64,000 nt of DNA from GWF2-33-9 sp964500435 (lineage in GTDB: Bacteria; Bacteroidota; Ignavibacteria; Kapaibacteriales; UBA2268): assembly GCA_964500435.1 (NCBI GenBank), contig CAZCNL010000002.1, positions 289,630 to 353,629 of the forward strand, in the 5' to 3' direction. Numbering within the stretch: the stretch's first letter is position 1; each line of letters opens with the position of its first letter. This document shows, one piece after another, positions 17,183-27,611 of the stretch. A program made the translations under genes and the position numbers. The notes below the pieces were generated by a model. It was not told the DNA's origin, made no database searches, and worked only from the letters and a program-made list of their open reading frames with translations.

Positions 17183-19003
17183 TTAAATAGAATCATCTCT
17201 TGCTTCTTTTTTACGTTTGTGTGGGTCTAATTCAAATTTACGCAAACGTAAAGAAATTGGAGTGATTTCGACTAATTCGTCTTCGGCAATAAATTCAATC
17301 ATTTGGTCTAAGGAAAGACGTCTTGGCGGGCGTAAAACAATAGTAGCATCAGAGCTTGATGCTCTCATATTTGTCAATTTCTTTTCTTTAGTTATATTAA
17401 CACTCATATCACCAGATTTATTTCTCTCGCCAATAACCATACCTGAATAAACTTCAGTGCCAACTTCAACTAATAAGTCGCCTCTATCTTCCATTGCGTA
17501 TGATGCATAAGCCGTAACTCGTCCTGGTCTGTCGGCAATTAATGCACCCGTTGTTCTTTGAGGAATAGGTCCAACCCATGGAATATAGCCATCTGCAAGC
17601 GTGTTCATAATTCCACCGCCTTTTGTATCAGTTAAAAACTGACTTCTAAAACCAATAAGACCTCGAGAAGGAATGCGAAACTCTAAATTAACCCGTCCAC
17701 CGCCGTGATTCATCAGATGAGTCATCACACCTTTACGTTGTGATAATTTCTGAGTTACAACACCAGTGTATTCTTCTGGAATATCCATAAATACTTTTTC
17801 GACTGGTTCGAGCGTAACACCATTTTCAACTTTAGTAATGACTTTTGGTTTAGAAATAGCAAACTCGTAACCTTCTCGGCGCATAGTTTCTACTAAAATC
17901 GCCATTTGCAATTCACCACGTCCGCATACTTCGAATGCATCTGCTCTATTTGTTGGTTTGACTTCAATAGATACATTTTTCAGCATTTCTTTTTCTAATC
18001 TTTCTTTAATGTGCCTTGTGGTTAAAAATTTGCCTTCACGACCTGCGAGTGGGCTATCGTTAACATAAAATAGCATAGAAATTGTGGGCTCATCAACTTT
18101 AATTCTGGGCAATGGCTTGGGATTTTCTAAATCAGAAATTGTGTCGCCGATTTTTACTTGACTCAAACCTGCAACAGCAATAATATCACCCGCTTCAACT
18201 TTTTCGACCTGTCTTCGTTGCAGTCCTTCGAAAGTATAGATTACAGATAATTTAACGCCCTTTATTATTTCGTTTTGTCCACATAAAGCATATTGCTTGT
18301 TCATTTCGAGAGTGCCGTTTTCCAACCGACCTATCGCAATTTGTCCGACGTAATTATCATAATCTAAATTTGTAACTAAAAATTGTGTAACTTCATCTTC
18401 GGTATATGTCGGACCAGGAATTGAATTAATAATTGTGTCAAAAAGGGGCAATAAATTTGTTGAACCGTCATCCAAATCCCGATGTGCTATGCCGGCTTTT
18501 GCATTTGTGTATATAATTTTGAAATTAATTTGTTCGTCCGTTGCGTCTAAATCAATAAATAAATCATAAATATCTTGTATTACTTCGTTTATTCGAGCAT
18601 CTTGGCGGTCAATTTTATTTATCACAATAATAATTGGCAATTTTCTTTCCAAAGCTTTTTTCAATACAAAGCGAGTTTGTGGCAATGGTCCTTCGCTGGA
18701 ATCTACAAGCAATAAAGCACCGTCAACCATATTCAAACTGCGCTCGACTTCACCACCAAAATCGGCGTGTCCTGGTGTATCGAGAATATTAATTTTAATG
18801 TCATTATAATAAACTACTGTATTTTTTGCTAAAATTGTAATTCCTCTTTCTCGCTCCAAATCCATCGAATCCATAATTCGCTCTTCGACCTTTTGATTTT
18901 CTCGGAAAGTTCCGCTTTGTTTCAACATAGCATCAACAAGTGTTGTTTTTCCGTGGTCTACGTGAGCTATAATTGCAATATTTCTTATTGAATTTTTTTG
19001 CAC
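17183..19003 (-). CDS. typA: Translational GTPase TypA/BipA
   Basis: 606 residues, the usual length. The G domain has AHVDHGKTTL (about residues 13-22), the RGITI switch, DTPGHADFGGEVER and NKIDRQDAR. Domains II and III follow (an elongation-factor-G-like beta barrel and ferredoxin-like fold), then the TypA-specific C-terminal block (LRLRKFELDP near the end). TypA binds the ribosome and supports 50S assembly and growth under stress. The start codon is the first ATG of the frame and gives the expected N-terminus (MQKNSIRNIAIIAHVDHG). Alone on this strand. Confidence 0.95.
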   Translation of the reverse strand: MQKNSIRNIAIIAHVDHGKTTLVDAMLKQSGTFRENQKVEERIMDSMDLERERGITILAKNTVVYYNDIKINILDTPGHADFGGEVERSLNMVDGALLLVDSSEGPLPQTRFVLKKALERKLPIIIVINKIDRQDARINEVIQDIYDLFIDLDATDEQINFKIIYTNAKAGIAHRDLDDGSTNLLPLFDTIINSIPGPTYTEDEVTQFLVTNLDYDNYVGQIAIGRLENGTLEMNKQYALCGQNEIIKGVKLSVIYTFEGLQRRQVEKVEAGDIIAVAGLSQVKIGDTISDLENPKPLPRIKVDEPTISMLFYVNDSPLAGREGKFLTTRHIKERLEKEMLKNVSIEVKPTNRADAFEVCGRGELQMAILVETMRREGYEFAISKPKVITKVENGVTLEPVEKVFMDIPEEYTGVVTQKLSQRKGVMTHLMNHGGGRVNLEFRIPSRGLIGFRSQFLTDTKGGGIMNTLADGYIPWVGPIPQRTTGALIADRPGRVTAYASYAMEDRGDLLVEVGTEVYSGMVIGERNKSGDMSVNITKEKKLTNMRASSSDATIVLRPPRRLSLDQMIEFIAEDELVEITPISLRLRKFELDPHKRKKEARDDSI

Positions 19004-19252
19004 AATTTACCTGTTTTTTAAAATATAGAAATTAATAGACGAAAATAAATTTTTATCTTGTAAGTATTTCAATTATTTACTTGGGGAATTTACTGTGATT
19101 CGATTTCAATGGCAATATTTTTCTCTAACGAAGCTTTCTTTCTTGTTATTATATTTTTTGTTTTTAATTTTGTTATTTAATAATATTATCTAAGAAATTA
19201 ATTTCGAAATAATTGTTAAATCAAATTTTTTAAAAATAAAACAAATACAACA

Positions 19253-21286
19253 ATGAAATATTTTATAATCTTTTTTGCAGCTTCATTATTAATAATGAGC
19301 TGTCAAAAGCAGTCGGAAAATTCAAATTTTCACGCAATTGACCCAAAAAATATGGACACTACAATATCTCCGGGGTCTAATTTTTTCCTCTATGCAAATG
19401 GGAATTGGCTAAAAAACAATCCTATTCCTGATGAATACAGCAGATGGGGCGCTTTCAATGTTCTTGCCGAAGAAAATAACGAACGCTTGAAACAAATTGT
19501 TGAAGAAGCCGCAAAAGTTACAAATCCAAAAAAATTCACTCCTGAACAACAAATTGGAGATTTTTATAAATCAGGAATGGATTCGGTTAAGTTGAACGAA
19601 TTAGGTATAAAACCAATTCAGCCTATTTTGGATAAAATTAATGCTATAAGTTCAACAAAAGATTTGCAAAATGTAATTGCGTATTTACACACTTACGGGA
19701 TTTATCCTGTTTTCAATATTTTTTCAAATCCTGATGAAAAAAATAGCACAATGGTCATCACTCAACTTTACCAAGGTGGCTTAGGACTTGGAAATAAAGA
19801 TTATTATACTTTGCAAGATGCTCATTCCAAAGAATTAAGGGAAAAATATGTTCAATTTATCGAAAATATGTTCAATTTGTCAAATAATAATATTAACGGA
19901 AATATTGAAAAGTCAAAAATTGTAATGGATATTGAATCCAAAATTGCGAATATGTCGATGACTTTGTTGGAACAAAGAGACCCAAACAAAATTTACAACA
20001 AAATGACTATTGAGGATTTACAAAAATTAACACCTAATTTTGAATGGAAAACATATTTTACACAAATTGGCTTGAGTAACCCCGGTGACATAAATGTTGG
20101 CCAACCTGAATTTTTCAAAGGCTTTGATAAATTAATCAAAGAAGTTCCATTAAATAATTGGAAAGATTATTTGAGTTGGAATGTAATAAATTCAATGGCT
20201 GAATATTTAAGTGATGATTTTGCAAATACAAATTTTGATTTTTACGGAAAAATTTTTGCCGGTAAAGTAAAAAATTTACCAAGATGGAAAAGAGTTTTGG
20301 AAACTGTCAACGGCAGTATAGGTGAAGCTTTAGGGCAACTTTATGTCAAAAAATACTTCACTGCGGAAGCAAAGAAAAAAATCACCGAACTAATTGAAAA
20401 TATGCGTGCAGCATTTAATGACCGAATTACAAATTTGGATTGGATGAGCGAACCAACAAAACAAAAGGCAAAAGAAAAATTAGCCGCTATAAACGTAAAA
20501 GTCGGCTATCCTGATAAATGGCGAGATTATTCAAAATTGGATATTTCGGCCGATAATTTTGTTCAAAATGTATTAAATGCAAATAAGTATAATTTTGAAT
20601 ATGTAATTTCGAAAATTGGAAAACCAGTTGATAAAACAGAATGGGGAATGACTCCACAAACTGTAAATGCATATTATAACCCCAATATGAACGAGATTGT
20701 ATTTCCCGCTGCAATATTGCAATATCCATTTTTCAGCACAGAATCGGACGATGCTGTCAATTACGGTGGCATTGGTGCCGTTATTTGCCACGAAATGACT
20801 CACGGGTTCGATGACCAAGGTCGTCAATATACCAAAGATGGAAATTTGCAAGATTGGTGGACACCGGAAGATGCTGAAAAGTTTAAAGAAAAGACGAAAT
20901 TATTAGTTGAACAGTTCAATAATTATGCGGAATTAGATAGTTTACATATTAACGGTGAATTAACTCTTGGAGAAAACATCGCAGATTTAGGTGGATTAAC
21001 AATTGCTTATGATGGATTGCAAAGAGCATTAAAGAATAACCCACAACCTGATAAAATTGATGGACTCACTGCTGATCAAAGATTTTGCCTTTCTTGGGCT
21101 CAAGTTTGGAGGCAAAACATACGTCCCGAAGAATTAATGAAAAGATTGCACGACGATGTTCATTCGCCCGCTGATGCTCGTGTTAATTGTGCTTTACCAA
21201 ATTTAGATGCATTTTACTCCGCTTTTGGAATTAAAGAAGGAGATAAATTATACCGACCAAAGGTTCAAAGAGCTAAAATTTGGTAA
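19253..21286 (+). CDS. pepO: M13 family zinc metallopeptidase (PepO/neprilysin-like)
   Basis: 677 residues. A lipoprotein signal ends at Cys17 (LIMSCQKQ), so it is anchored at the envelope. The N-terminal M13 region is recognisable (FFLYANGNWLKNNPIPDEYSRWGAFNVLAEEN). The catalytic site HEMTHGFDDQG is near residue 513, with the third zinc ligand in LGENIADLGGL about 60 residues on; both are complete. A late NAYYNPNMNEIVFPAAILQYPFF block is the M13 substrate-binding strand. These enzymes cut short peptides, here probably outside the cytoplasm. Followed by a terminator. Confidence 0.92.
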   Translation: MKYFIIFFAASLLIMSCQKQSENSNFHAIDPKNMDTTISPGSNFFLYANGNWLKNNPIPDEYSRWGAFNVLAEENNERLKQIVEEAAKVTNPKKFTPEQQIGDFYKSGMDSVKLNELGIKPIQPILDKINAISSTKDLQNVIAYLHTYGIYPVFNIFSNPDEKNSTMVITQLYQGGLGLGNKDYYTLQDAHSKELREKYVQFIENMFNLSNNNINGNIEKSKIVMDIESKIANMSMTLLEQRDPNKIYNKMTIEDLQKLTPNFEWKTYFTQIGLSNPGDINVGQPEFFKGFDKLIKEVPLNNWKDYLSWNVINSMAEYLSDDFANTNFDFYGKIFAGKVKNLPRWKRVLETVNGSIGEALGQLYVKKYFTAEAKKKITELIENMRAAFNDRITNLDWMSEPTKQKAKEKLAAINVKVGYPDKWRDYSKLDISADNFVQNVLNANKYNFEYVISKIGKPVDKTEWGMTPQTVNAYYNPNMNEIVFPAAILQYPFFSTESDDAVNYGGIGAVICHEMTHGFDDQGRQYTKDGNLQDWWTPEDAEKFKEKTKLLVEQFNNYAELDSLHINGELTLGENIADLGGLTIAYDGLQRALKNNPQPDKIDGLTADQRFCLSWAQVWRQNIRPEELMKRLHDDVHSPADARVNCALPNLDAFYSAFGIKEGDKLYRPKVQRAKIW

Positions 21287-21303
21287 AATAAATTAATCCA
21301 AAA

Positions 21304-21343
21304 AAAATGGCTGTTCTTTGATTTGAACAGCCATTTTATTTTT
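21304..21343. terminator. Hairpin terminator between pepO and hppA
   Basis: AAAATGGCTGTTC pairs with GAACAGCCATTTT around a short loop; a run of T follows on the plus strand and the A-run before it serves the minus strand. It separates two convergent genes. Confidence 0.85.
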
Positions 21344-21371
21344 TTATGTAATTTATTATATTTTTATCAAC

Positions 21372-23579
21372 TTAAAGTAGTGGAGCTAAAATTAATGATA
21401 CTATTGACATTAATTTAATTAAAATGTTAATTGAAGGACCGGAAGTATCTTTAAATGGGTCGCCAACAGTATCGCCAACTACAGCTGCTTGATGCGGATA
21501 TGAACGTTTACCGTATTTTACGCCATCTATTTCAATTCCACCTTCAATCATTTTCTTAGCGTTATCCCACGCACCACCAGCATTTGCTTGGAAAATTGCC
21601 ATTAAAACACCAGTAACGGTAACACCAGCAAGCATACCACCGAGAGCTTCTTTTCCGAATATAGGTAAGAATCCCATTATCACAGGCATAATTACAGCAA
21701 GTAAACCTGGAACAATCATCTGTCGGATTGCTGATTTTGTGGAAATTGCAACGCATTTTTCATATTCTGCTTTTCCTTCGGCATTATGGAATGTTGCTTG
21801 GTCTTCGTTTGACCATTCAGTTATTTCTTTTCCTTCATTTTTATTCATCACGGACAAAGCGGCTTTAAGTTCAGGAATACTTGAAAATTGACGACGAACC
21901 TCTTGAATCATAGATTTTGCAGCTCGTCCAACAGCTTGCATTGCGAGAGATGAAAATATGAAAGGAAGAAGCGCACCAATAAATAAACCAGAAATTACAT
22001 TTGCTTTAGAAATATCAATGGTTGGAATATGTGCGGCAGTCATATATGCACCAAATAAAGCCAGAGCAGTAAGTGCAGCAGAAGCTATAGCAAAACCTTT
22101 GCCAATAGCTGCAGTTGAATTTCCAACAGCATCGAGTTGGTCTGTTTTTTCTCTAACTTCTTTTGGTAATTCAGCCATTTCTGCGATTCCTCCTGCATTA
22201 TCGGAAATTGGACCATAAGCATCAACAGAAAGTTGAATTCCAGTTGTTGCAAGCATACCAACCGCTGCAATTGCGATTCCATAAAGTCCGGCAAATGAAA
22301 ATGAACCAATTATTGCAATGACAATTAAAATAATAGGAATTGCAGTGGACATCATTCCAATACTTAAACCAGCAATTATGTTTGTTGCCGCACCAGTTAC
22401 TGATTGTTCTGCTATTTCACGAACAGGTGGTTTTCCGGAACCTGTATAATATTCAGTAACAAGTCCAATTAATACACCGGCAACTAATCCCAAAATTGTA
22501 GCAATAAATACCCCATTTGATGTTATTGTTGATGTTGTGCCATAAAGTGGGTCGTTAAACACCCATTGTGATGGCAAAAGCCAGTTTATTACAAAATAAG
22601 ATCCAATCACAGTGAAAATTGCAGCAACAAAAGTTCCTACATTTAATGCAGATTGCGGATTACCACCTTCTTTTACTCGTACAAAAAATGTTCCAACAAT
22701 TGAGAAAATGATACCAACTCCAGCGAGAAAGAGAGGCAACATTACAGCAGAAAATCCCTTGAAGGGCGTTGCTTCAAATTCGGGGATTGCTAAAAATGTT
22801 GCACCAAGAACCATCGAAGAAACAATGGAACCTACATAAGATTCGAATAAATCAGCCCCCATTCCTGCAACGTCACCTACATTATCGCCAACATTATCTG
22901 CAATTGTTGCTGGATTTAAGTGGTGGTCTTCCGGGATACCTGCTTCGACTTTACCAACTAAATCAGCGCCGACGTCAGCAGCTTTAGTATAAATACCACC
23001 GCCAACACGTGCAAATAATGCAATTGAAGATGCACCAAAAGAAAATCCTGTAATTACAGTAATTACAGTATTTACAATATGGATATCATCCATATTATCA
23101 AACAATCCGAAAAGTGATGAGTAAATCAAAAGCAGTAAACCTAGCCCCAATACTCCAAGACCAACAACGCCCATTCCCATAACGGAACCACCGTTGAACG
23201 CAACCAACAATGCAGAGTTCAAGCTATGACGTGCAGCAGCGGTAGTACGAACATTAGCTTTTGTAGCTACTCGCATACCTATAAATCCTGCTGAGGCTGA
23301 AAATACAGCACCAACTATAAAGGAAACTCCGACTAAAAATGAAGAATCGGTTGCGGTTGAGCCTTGAATCATCAACAAAATTGCAACTATAACAACAAAA
23401 ATTGCAATTACCGAATACTCCGCTTTGAGAAATGCCATTGCTCCTCTTGCAATGAACCCAGATATTTTTTGCATTTTCTCGTTTCCTGGGTCTTGATGTG
23501 ATATCCATACACTCCTAATGTAAGTAAAAAGAAGTGCTAAAATACCAAGTGCAGGGACTAAGATAAAATATGCAATCAT
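21372..23579 (-). CDS. hppA: Membrane pyrophosphatase, probably potassium-dependent
   Basis: 735 residues with about 16 membrane helices. Hallmark motifs are present: GGGIYTKAADVGADLVGKVEAGIPEDH, DNVGDNVGDVAGMGADLFESY (pyrophosphate and Mg binding) and DAYGPISDNAGGIAEM. The ion-dependence switch reads GNSTAAIGKGF: Ala in the position that is Lys in K+-independent enzymes (GNTTKA.TKG), which points to the K+-dependent type. The enzyme couples hydrolysis of cytoplasmic pyrophosphate to H+ and/or Na+ export; the ion cannot be told from sequence alone. Single transcription unit. Confidence 0.93.
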   Translation of the reverse strand: MIAYFILVPALGILALLFTYIRSVWISHQDPGNEKMQKISGFIARGAMAFLKAEYSVIAIFVVIVAILLMIQGSTATDSSFLVGVSFIVGAVFSASAGFIGMRVATKANVRTTAAARHSLNSALLVAFNGGSVMGMGVVGLGVLGLGLLLLIYSSLFGLFDNMDDIHIVNTVITVITGFSFGASSIALFARVGGGIYTKAADVGADLVGKVEAGIPEDHHLNPATIADNVGDNVGDVAGMGADLFESYVGSIVSSMVLGATFLAIPEFEATPFKGFSAVMLPLFLAGVGIIFSIVGTFFVRVKEGGNPQSALNVGTFVAAIFTVIGSYFVINWLLPSQWVFNDPLYGTTSTITSNGVFIATILGLVAGVLIGLVTEYYTGSGKPPVREIAEQSVTGAATNIIAGLSIGMMSTAIPIILIVIAIIGSFSFAGLYGIAIAAVGMLATTGIQLSVDAYGPISDNAGGIAEMAELPKEVREKTDQLDAVGNSTAAIGKGFAIASAALTALALFGAYMTAAHIPTIDISKANVISGLFIGALLPFIFSSLAMQAVGRAAKSMIQEVRRQFSSIPELKAALSVMNKNEGKEITEWSNEDQATFHNAEGKAEYEKCVAISTKSAIRQMIVPGLLAVIMPVIMGFLPIFGKEALGGMLAGVTVTGVLMAIFQANAGGAWDNAKKMIEGGIEIDGVKYGKRSYPHQAAVVGDTVGDPFKDTSGPSINILIKLMSIVSLILAPLL

Positions 23580-23795
23580 TTGTACCTCTAATGTTTATTA
23601 AATATATTTGATTAATAATTAAAACTTTAAATTATTACACAATTTGTATATTTTGATTTACACTTAATTCAAATTAACATTGAAAAAAAAATTAAATTAT
23701 GAAAAAAAATAAAATTATATTCAACTTGTACTAAAAATTTTATTAATTCTTGGTATATTTTTTGTTTATATATTTATTTATTAATAAGTTATTGA

Positions 23796-23803
23796 TAATT
23801 TTG
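23796..23803 (+). promoter_or_regulatory. Possible -7 box of the vWA/WD40 gene
   Basis: TAATTTTG matches the Bacteroidota -7 consensus (TAnnTTTG) 21 nt upstream of the start codon, and a TTTG lies further upstream but not at the proper spacing. Half site; moderately likely. Confidence 0.35.
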
Positions 23804-23823
23804 TAAATGGGGGTAGAAGTGAA

Positions 23824-26800
23824 ATGAAAAATTCTTATGTAAAAACTCTGATTTTTGTTTTATTTATCTTTTTAAATAATTCCTTGCTTTTTTCTCAAAG
23901 TGGAATTATTTTGAAATCATATGATTCGAAACAATATCCAACCATTTCGGCAGAAGTATTTATTTTCGATAAAGATGTAAACTATCCTATTCAAACTTAC
24001 ACGGAAAAAAATATCGTCGTTCTTGATAATGGCATAACCCCCAATAATATTGTTCTAACAAACCCCCAGCAAAATATTCAATCAAATAAATCATTTGATT
24101 TAATCTTTGATTTAGGTATCGAAAGCATCGAAAACGCCCCACTAACTCGTTTTCAAATTGCTCAAAATTTGATTAAACAACTAATATTGCTCAGTGATAC
24201 AACAAAAAGCGAATTAAGTTTGACTTCATACGATGCGATTAATTATATAAATCAAGGATTTACAAATTCAAAAGTTGCTCTTTTATCAGCTCTTAACACA
24301 ATTACTCCCGAAACAACTTCAATCTTAGACCAAGCATTTTTAAATAGCCCTGCTGGATGCATCGAATTTATGAAAAAATCTCAATTCGATAAAATTGCAA
24401 TTTTAATTACTGATGGAGCTGGTTTGCAAAATAAAAGTGAAATATTAAATAAATTACAAAGCGAAAATATTAAGGTATTTGTTTTAGTTATTGGCAAGCC
24501 AATCAGTTCGGATTTACTCGATATTGTAAATCAAACGGGTGGAGCTTTTTATGATAATATCAACTCAAAAGATGATTTAATTTTAATCGCTAAATATATT
24601 TACAGTTCAGCAATCAATTTCCAACCATCGATAATTTCTTGGGACGTTCCTTTCACTTGTGCAGATGCCCATGATGTTGAAATTGATGTACCCGCAAAGA
24701 ACTATCAAGCAATATTTAATTATAATGTCATTTCACACAAAAAACCTATCATCACAACCAATCCGAAAGCATTAGGTTTCAGTTACGTAAATGAACCTTT
24801 ACTCCCGAAACAAAAAGATATTTCGCTTACAGCAGTAAATTCTGATATTAGAATCACAAAATTTAGTATTCAAGACCCCAGATATACAATCGTAAGCGGT
24901 GATGTTACTGGCGGTGAATTAATTATCAAAGAAAATGAATCACACACTTTAACAATACGATATAATCCAAGTGATTCGGCTATTACATTTACAACTTTGC
25001 AAATTACTTCTGATGCTTGCTTAGGAAACGAAATATATTTAACAGGCGGTTACCCAAATACGCCACCAGTGGATAGAACGATTAAGCTTCTTACACCCGA
25101 ATGCAAGACTACGTTAGTGCCAAAAGATACGTTTTCGATAATATGGACAGGACTTTTGCCACAAGACGTAATTCAATTAGAATATTCGCTGGATAATGGT
25201 CGAACTTGGGACACACTCGCAAAAAATATAACTGATTTAAAATATGTTTGGACTGTTCCGGATGTTACTTCTGATGAATGCTTAATAAGAGCAATTCAAT
25301 TGTGGCCCAACAATGTCGGCAGGACACTTGATTTACGACATAAAAAAGACGTAAACTCCGCATTTTTTAATAGCGATGGTAATTTAGTAATAACAGCAAG
25401 TTCCGATGGCACTGTTGGAATTTGGAATTCCAATACGGGCAAATTAATTCATAACTTAGTTGGTCATATTGATATTGTAAATTATGCAGTTTTCAATAAT
25501 TACGCAAATCGAGCCGCTTCTGTTGGTGCAGACCAAAATTTAATAATTTGGGACGTTGCCACAGGAACTGAGCTTTTCCGAAAGAAATTCACTTCGAATA
25601 TATTATCTGTTAAGTATAGTCCAGATGATAATTATTTAGTTGTCGCTTCAAAAGATGGACATACTTATGTTTTAGATGCATCCGATTTAAGCATTAAACA
25701 AGATATTAATTCATATCCAAATGGTTTAACTTGGTATGCAGAGTTTAGCCCAAATGGTCAATATGTTTTAACCGCTGGAAATAATGGAATTGCCAAAGTT
25801 TGGGAATGGGAAACTAATCCAAATAATCCAGTGCAACTTTTTGATGTTCGAATAAATAATTATGCAAATGCTATTCATGCCACATATAATTACAATGCAA
25901 CAAAAGTTGCTGTTTGCGATTTAAGCGCCAAAAAAGTTACTGTTTTTGATGTAGCAACAGGTGATACATTATATACTTTAACTCATAATGACAAACCAGG
26001 CGATAATATTACTATATTTTCGACCTCGTTTTATCATGATGTAAAATATGGCGAATTAATTTTAACCGCAGCAGAAGATAATGTTAGACTTTGGGATGCA
26101 AATAAAGGAATACCGGCGCCACCTCACATTATTCAAGAACACACCGAAGCTGTTTTAACTGCTGTATTTAATTTTGATGCAAAACGTATTTTGACCGCCT
26201 CACGAGACTTTACAGCAAAAATTTGGAATTTAGAGCAAAGAGCTTTGCAAATGGACACGACTGATTGCTTATTCCGCATTAAACCAATTAAAATTGAAAT
26301 TGCGGATATACAATTCCCCGATGTTCCTGTTAATGATTCTAAAGATAGCACAATTTTAAATTTTATAGTCAACAAAGCTGATTTTAATTATCAAATTAGA
26401 AATATCGAACTTGCAAATAATTCCAATGGCGATTTTCAAATATTAAGCAATATTGAAACACCCTTTATTTTAGATACATTAAAACCATTTAACATATCTA
26501 TTCTTTTTAGACCTACAAAAGTTGGTGTTATTACAGACACAATTAAAATTACAACTCCCGGTGGAATTTACAAATCAACCATCTCAGGTATAGGTATTGA
26601 CCGGAGCTTAGTTTCTTATTTTAATTTAATTGATTTCGGGAAAGTCGAATTAGGAGACAGCAAAGATACTATTATAAATATTTTGGTAGAAAATAAAAGT
26701 CAAAGTGACGTAAAAATTACTGGCATACGCTTGCAAAAGCCCGATACTTTACACTTTAACATTATAAGTAAAACACAAAAAGATGTACTCCGTCCAAACG

Positions 26801-27609
26801 AGACAATGGGATTTACAATAAGATATACACCAATGGCGTTGGAAGTTAATAACGGAACGTTGGTAATCGAAAACGACGGTTTAGTTTCACCTCTAAAAAT
26901 TGGACTTTTGGGCGAAGGTATTAAAACGAGAATGGATACTGTTACAATCGTTGTTGGCGATGCAACTGGAAAACCTGGGGATATAATTGAAGTGCCAATA
27001 TATGTCAAAAACCTTTCTCAACTTGGTTTCCGTGAAACTATAACTGGATTTAAAACAAATTTACGATTCAATAAATCTATGCTCAAACCACTTGATTATT
27101 TCCCTGAATGGTTCGATGGTCAAGATAGGGTTATGGAAGTTACATTGCCTTCGAAATTCGGTTCAGATTCTGTTTTATTAAAATTGAAATTCAAGGTTGC
27201 ATTAGGTAATGATACATTAACACCACTAAAAATAGAATATACTCAACCAATTGGATTAGCTAAGATATTAATTAATGAACAATCCGGACAATTTAAATTA
27301 TCTGGTTACTGCATTCAAGGCACACCAAGATTATTCGATGAAAACGGTCGAGTATTTTTAAACCAAGCATTTCCTAATCCGACAAATGGAATATTCACTA
27401 TTAATTTTTCATTAATTGAAGATGGCTATACTAAATTATATTTAGTAGATTTAACTGGACGTGTGGTTAAAGAATTGGCAAATTCGATAATGCAAAAAGG
27501 CGAATATAATTATAAAATTAATTCAGCCGACCTACCCTCAGGTCAATATCGATGCATTTTGGAAACACCAACAAGAAAATTTATACAAAGTTTGATTATA
27601 CAAAGGTAA
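23824..27609 (+). CDS. Large T9SS-secreted mosaic protein (vWA, WD40, choice-of-anchor-D, cohesin-like)
   Basis: 1261 residues. Signal peptide to about 25. Residues about 95-270 resemble a von Willebrand A domain (LIFDLGIES, then AILITDGAG), but the metal-site Asp-x-Ser-x-Ser is DLGIES, so degenerate. A choice-of-anchor-D-like beta region and an IWTGLLPQDVIQLEYSLDNGRTW Ig-like part lead to WD40 blades at about 505-815 (SSDGTVGIWNSNTGKL, GADQNLIIWDVATG, SRDFTAKIWNLEQ). Two more choice-of-anchor-D repeats (about 835-1035), a cohesin-like domain (about 1040-1155) and a C-terminal T9SS sorting domain (NPTNGIFTINFSL ... GQYRCIL) follow. It is probably a cell-surface protein. The gene ends 2 nt before hisS. 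Confidence 0.8.
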   Translation: MKNSYVKTLIFVLFIFLNNSLLFSQSGIILKSYDSKQYPTISAEVFIFDKDVNYPIQTYTEKNIVVLDNGITPNNIVLTNPQQNIQSNKSFDLIFDLGIESIENAPLTRFQIAQNLIKQLILLSDTTKSELSLTSYDAINYINQGFTNSKVALLSALNTITPETTSILDQAFLNSPAGCIEFMKKSQFDKIAILITDGAGLQNKSEILNKLQSENIKVFVLVIGKPISSDLLDIVNQTGGAFYDNINSKDDLILIAKYIYSSAINFQPSIISWDVPFTCADAHDVEIDVPAKNYQAIFNYNVISHKKPIITTNPKALGFSYVNEPLLPKQKDISLTAVNSDIRITKFSIQDPRYTIVSGDVTGGELIIKENESHTLTIRYNPSDSAITFTTLQITSDACLGNEIYLTGGYPNTPPVDRTIKLLTPECKTTLVPKDTFSIIWTGLLPQDVIQLEYSLDNGRTWDTLAKNITDLKYVWTVPDVTSDECLIRAIQLWPNNVGRTLDLRHKKDVNSAFFNSDGNLVITASSDGTVGIWNSNTGKLIHNLVGHIDIVNYAVFNNYANRAASVGADQNLIIWDVATGTELFRKKFTSNILSVKYSPDDNYLVVASKDGHTYVLDASDLSIKQDINSYPNGLTWYAEFSPNGQYVLTAGNNGIAKVWEWETNPNNPVQLFDVRINNYANAIHATYNYNATKVAVCDLSAKKVTVFDVATGDTLYTLTHNDKPGDNITIFSTSFYHDVKYGELILTAAEDNVRLWDANKGIPAPPHIIQEHTEAVLTAVFNFDAKRILTASRDFTAKIWNLEQRALQMDTTDCLFRIKPIKIEIADIQFPDVPVNDSKDSTILNFIVNKADFNYQIRNIELANNSNGDFQILSNIETPFILDTLKPFNISILFRPTKVGVITDTIKITTPGGIYKSTISGIGIDRSLVSYFNLIDFGKVELGDSKDTIINILVENKSQSDVKITGIRLQKPDTLHFNIISKTQKDVLRPNETMGFTIRYTPMALEVNNGTLVIENDGLVSPLKIGLLGEGIKTRMDTVTIVVGDATGKPGDIIEVPIYVKNLSQLGFRETITGFKTNLRFNKSMLKPLDYFPEWFDGQDRVMEVTLPSKFGSDSVLLKLKFKVALGNDTLTPLKIEYTQPIGLAKILINEQSGQFKLSGYCIQGTPRLFDENGRVFLNQAFPNPTNGIFTINFSLIEDGYTKLYLVDLTGRVVKELANSIMQKGEYNYKINSADLPSGQYRCILETPTRKFIQSLIIQR

Positions 27610-27611
27610 TA

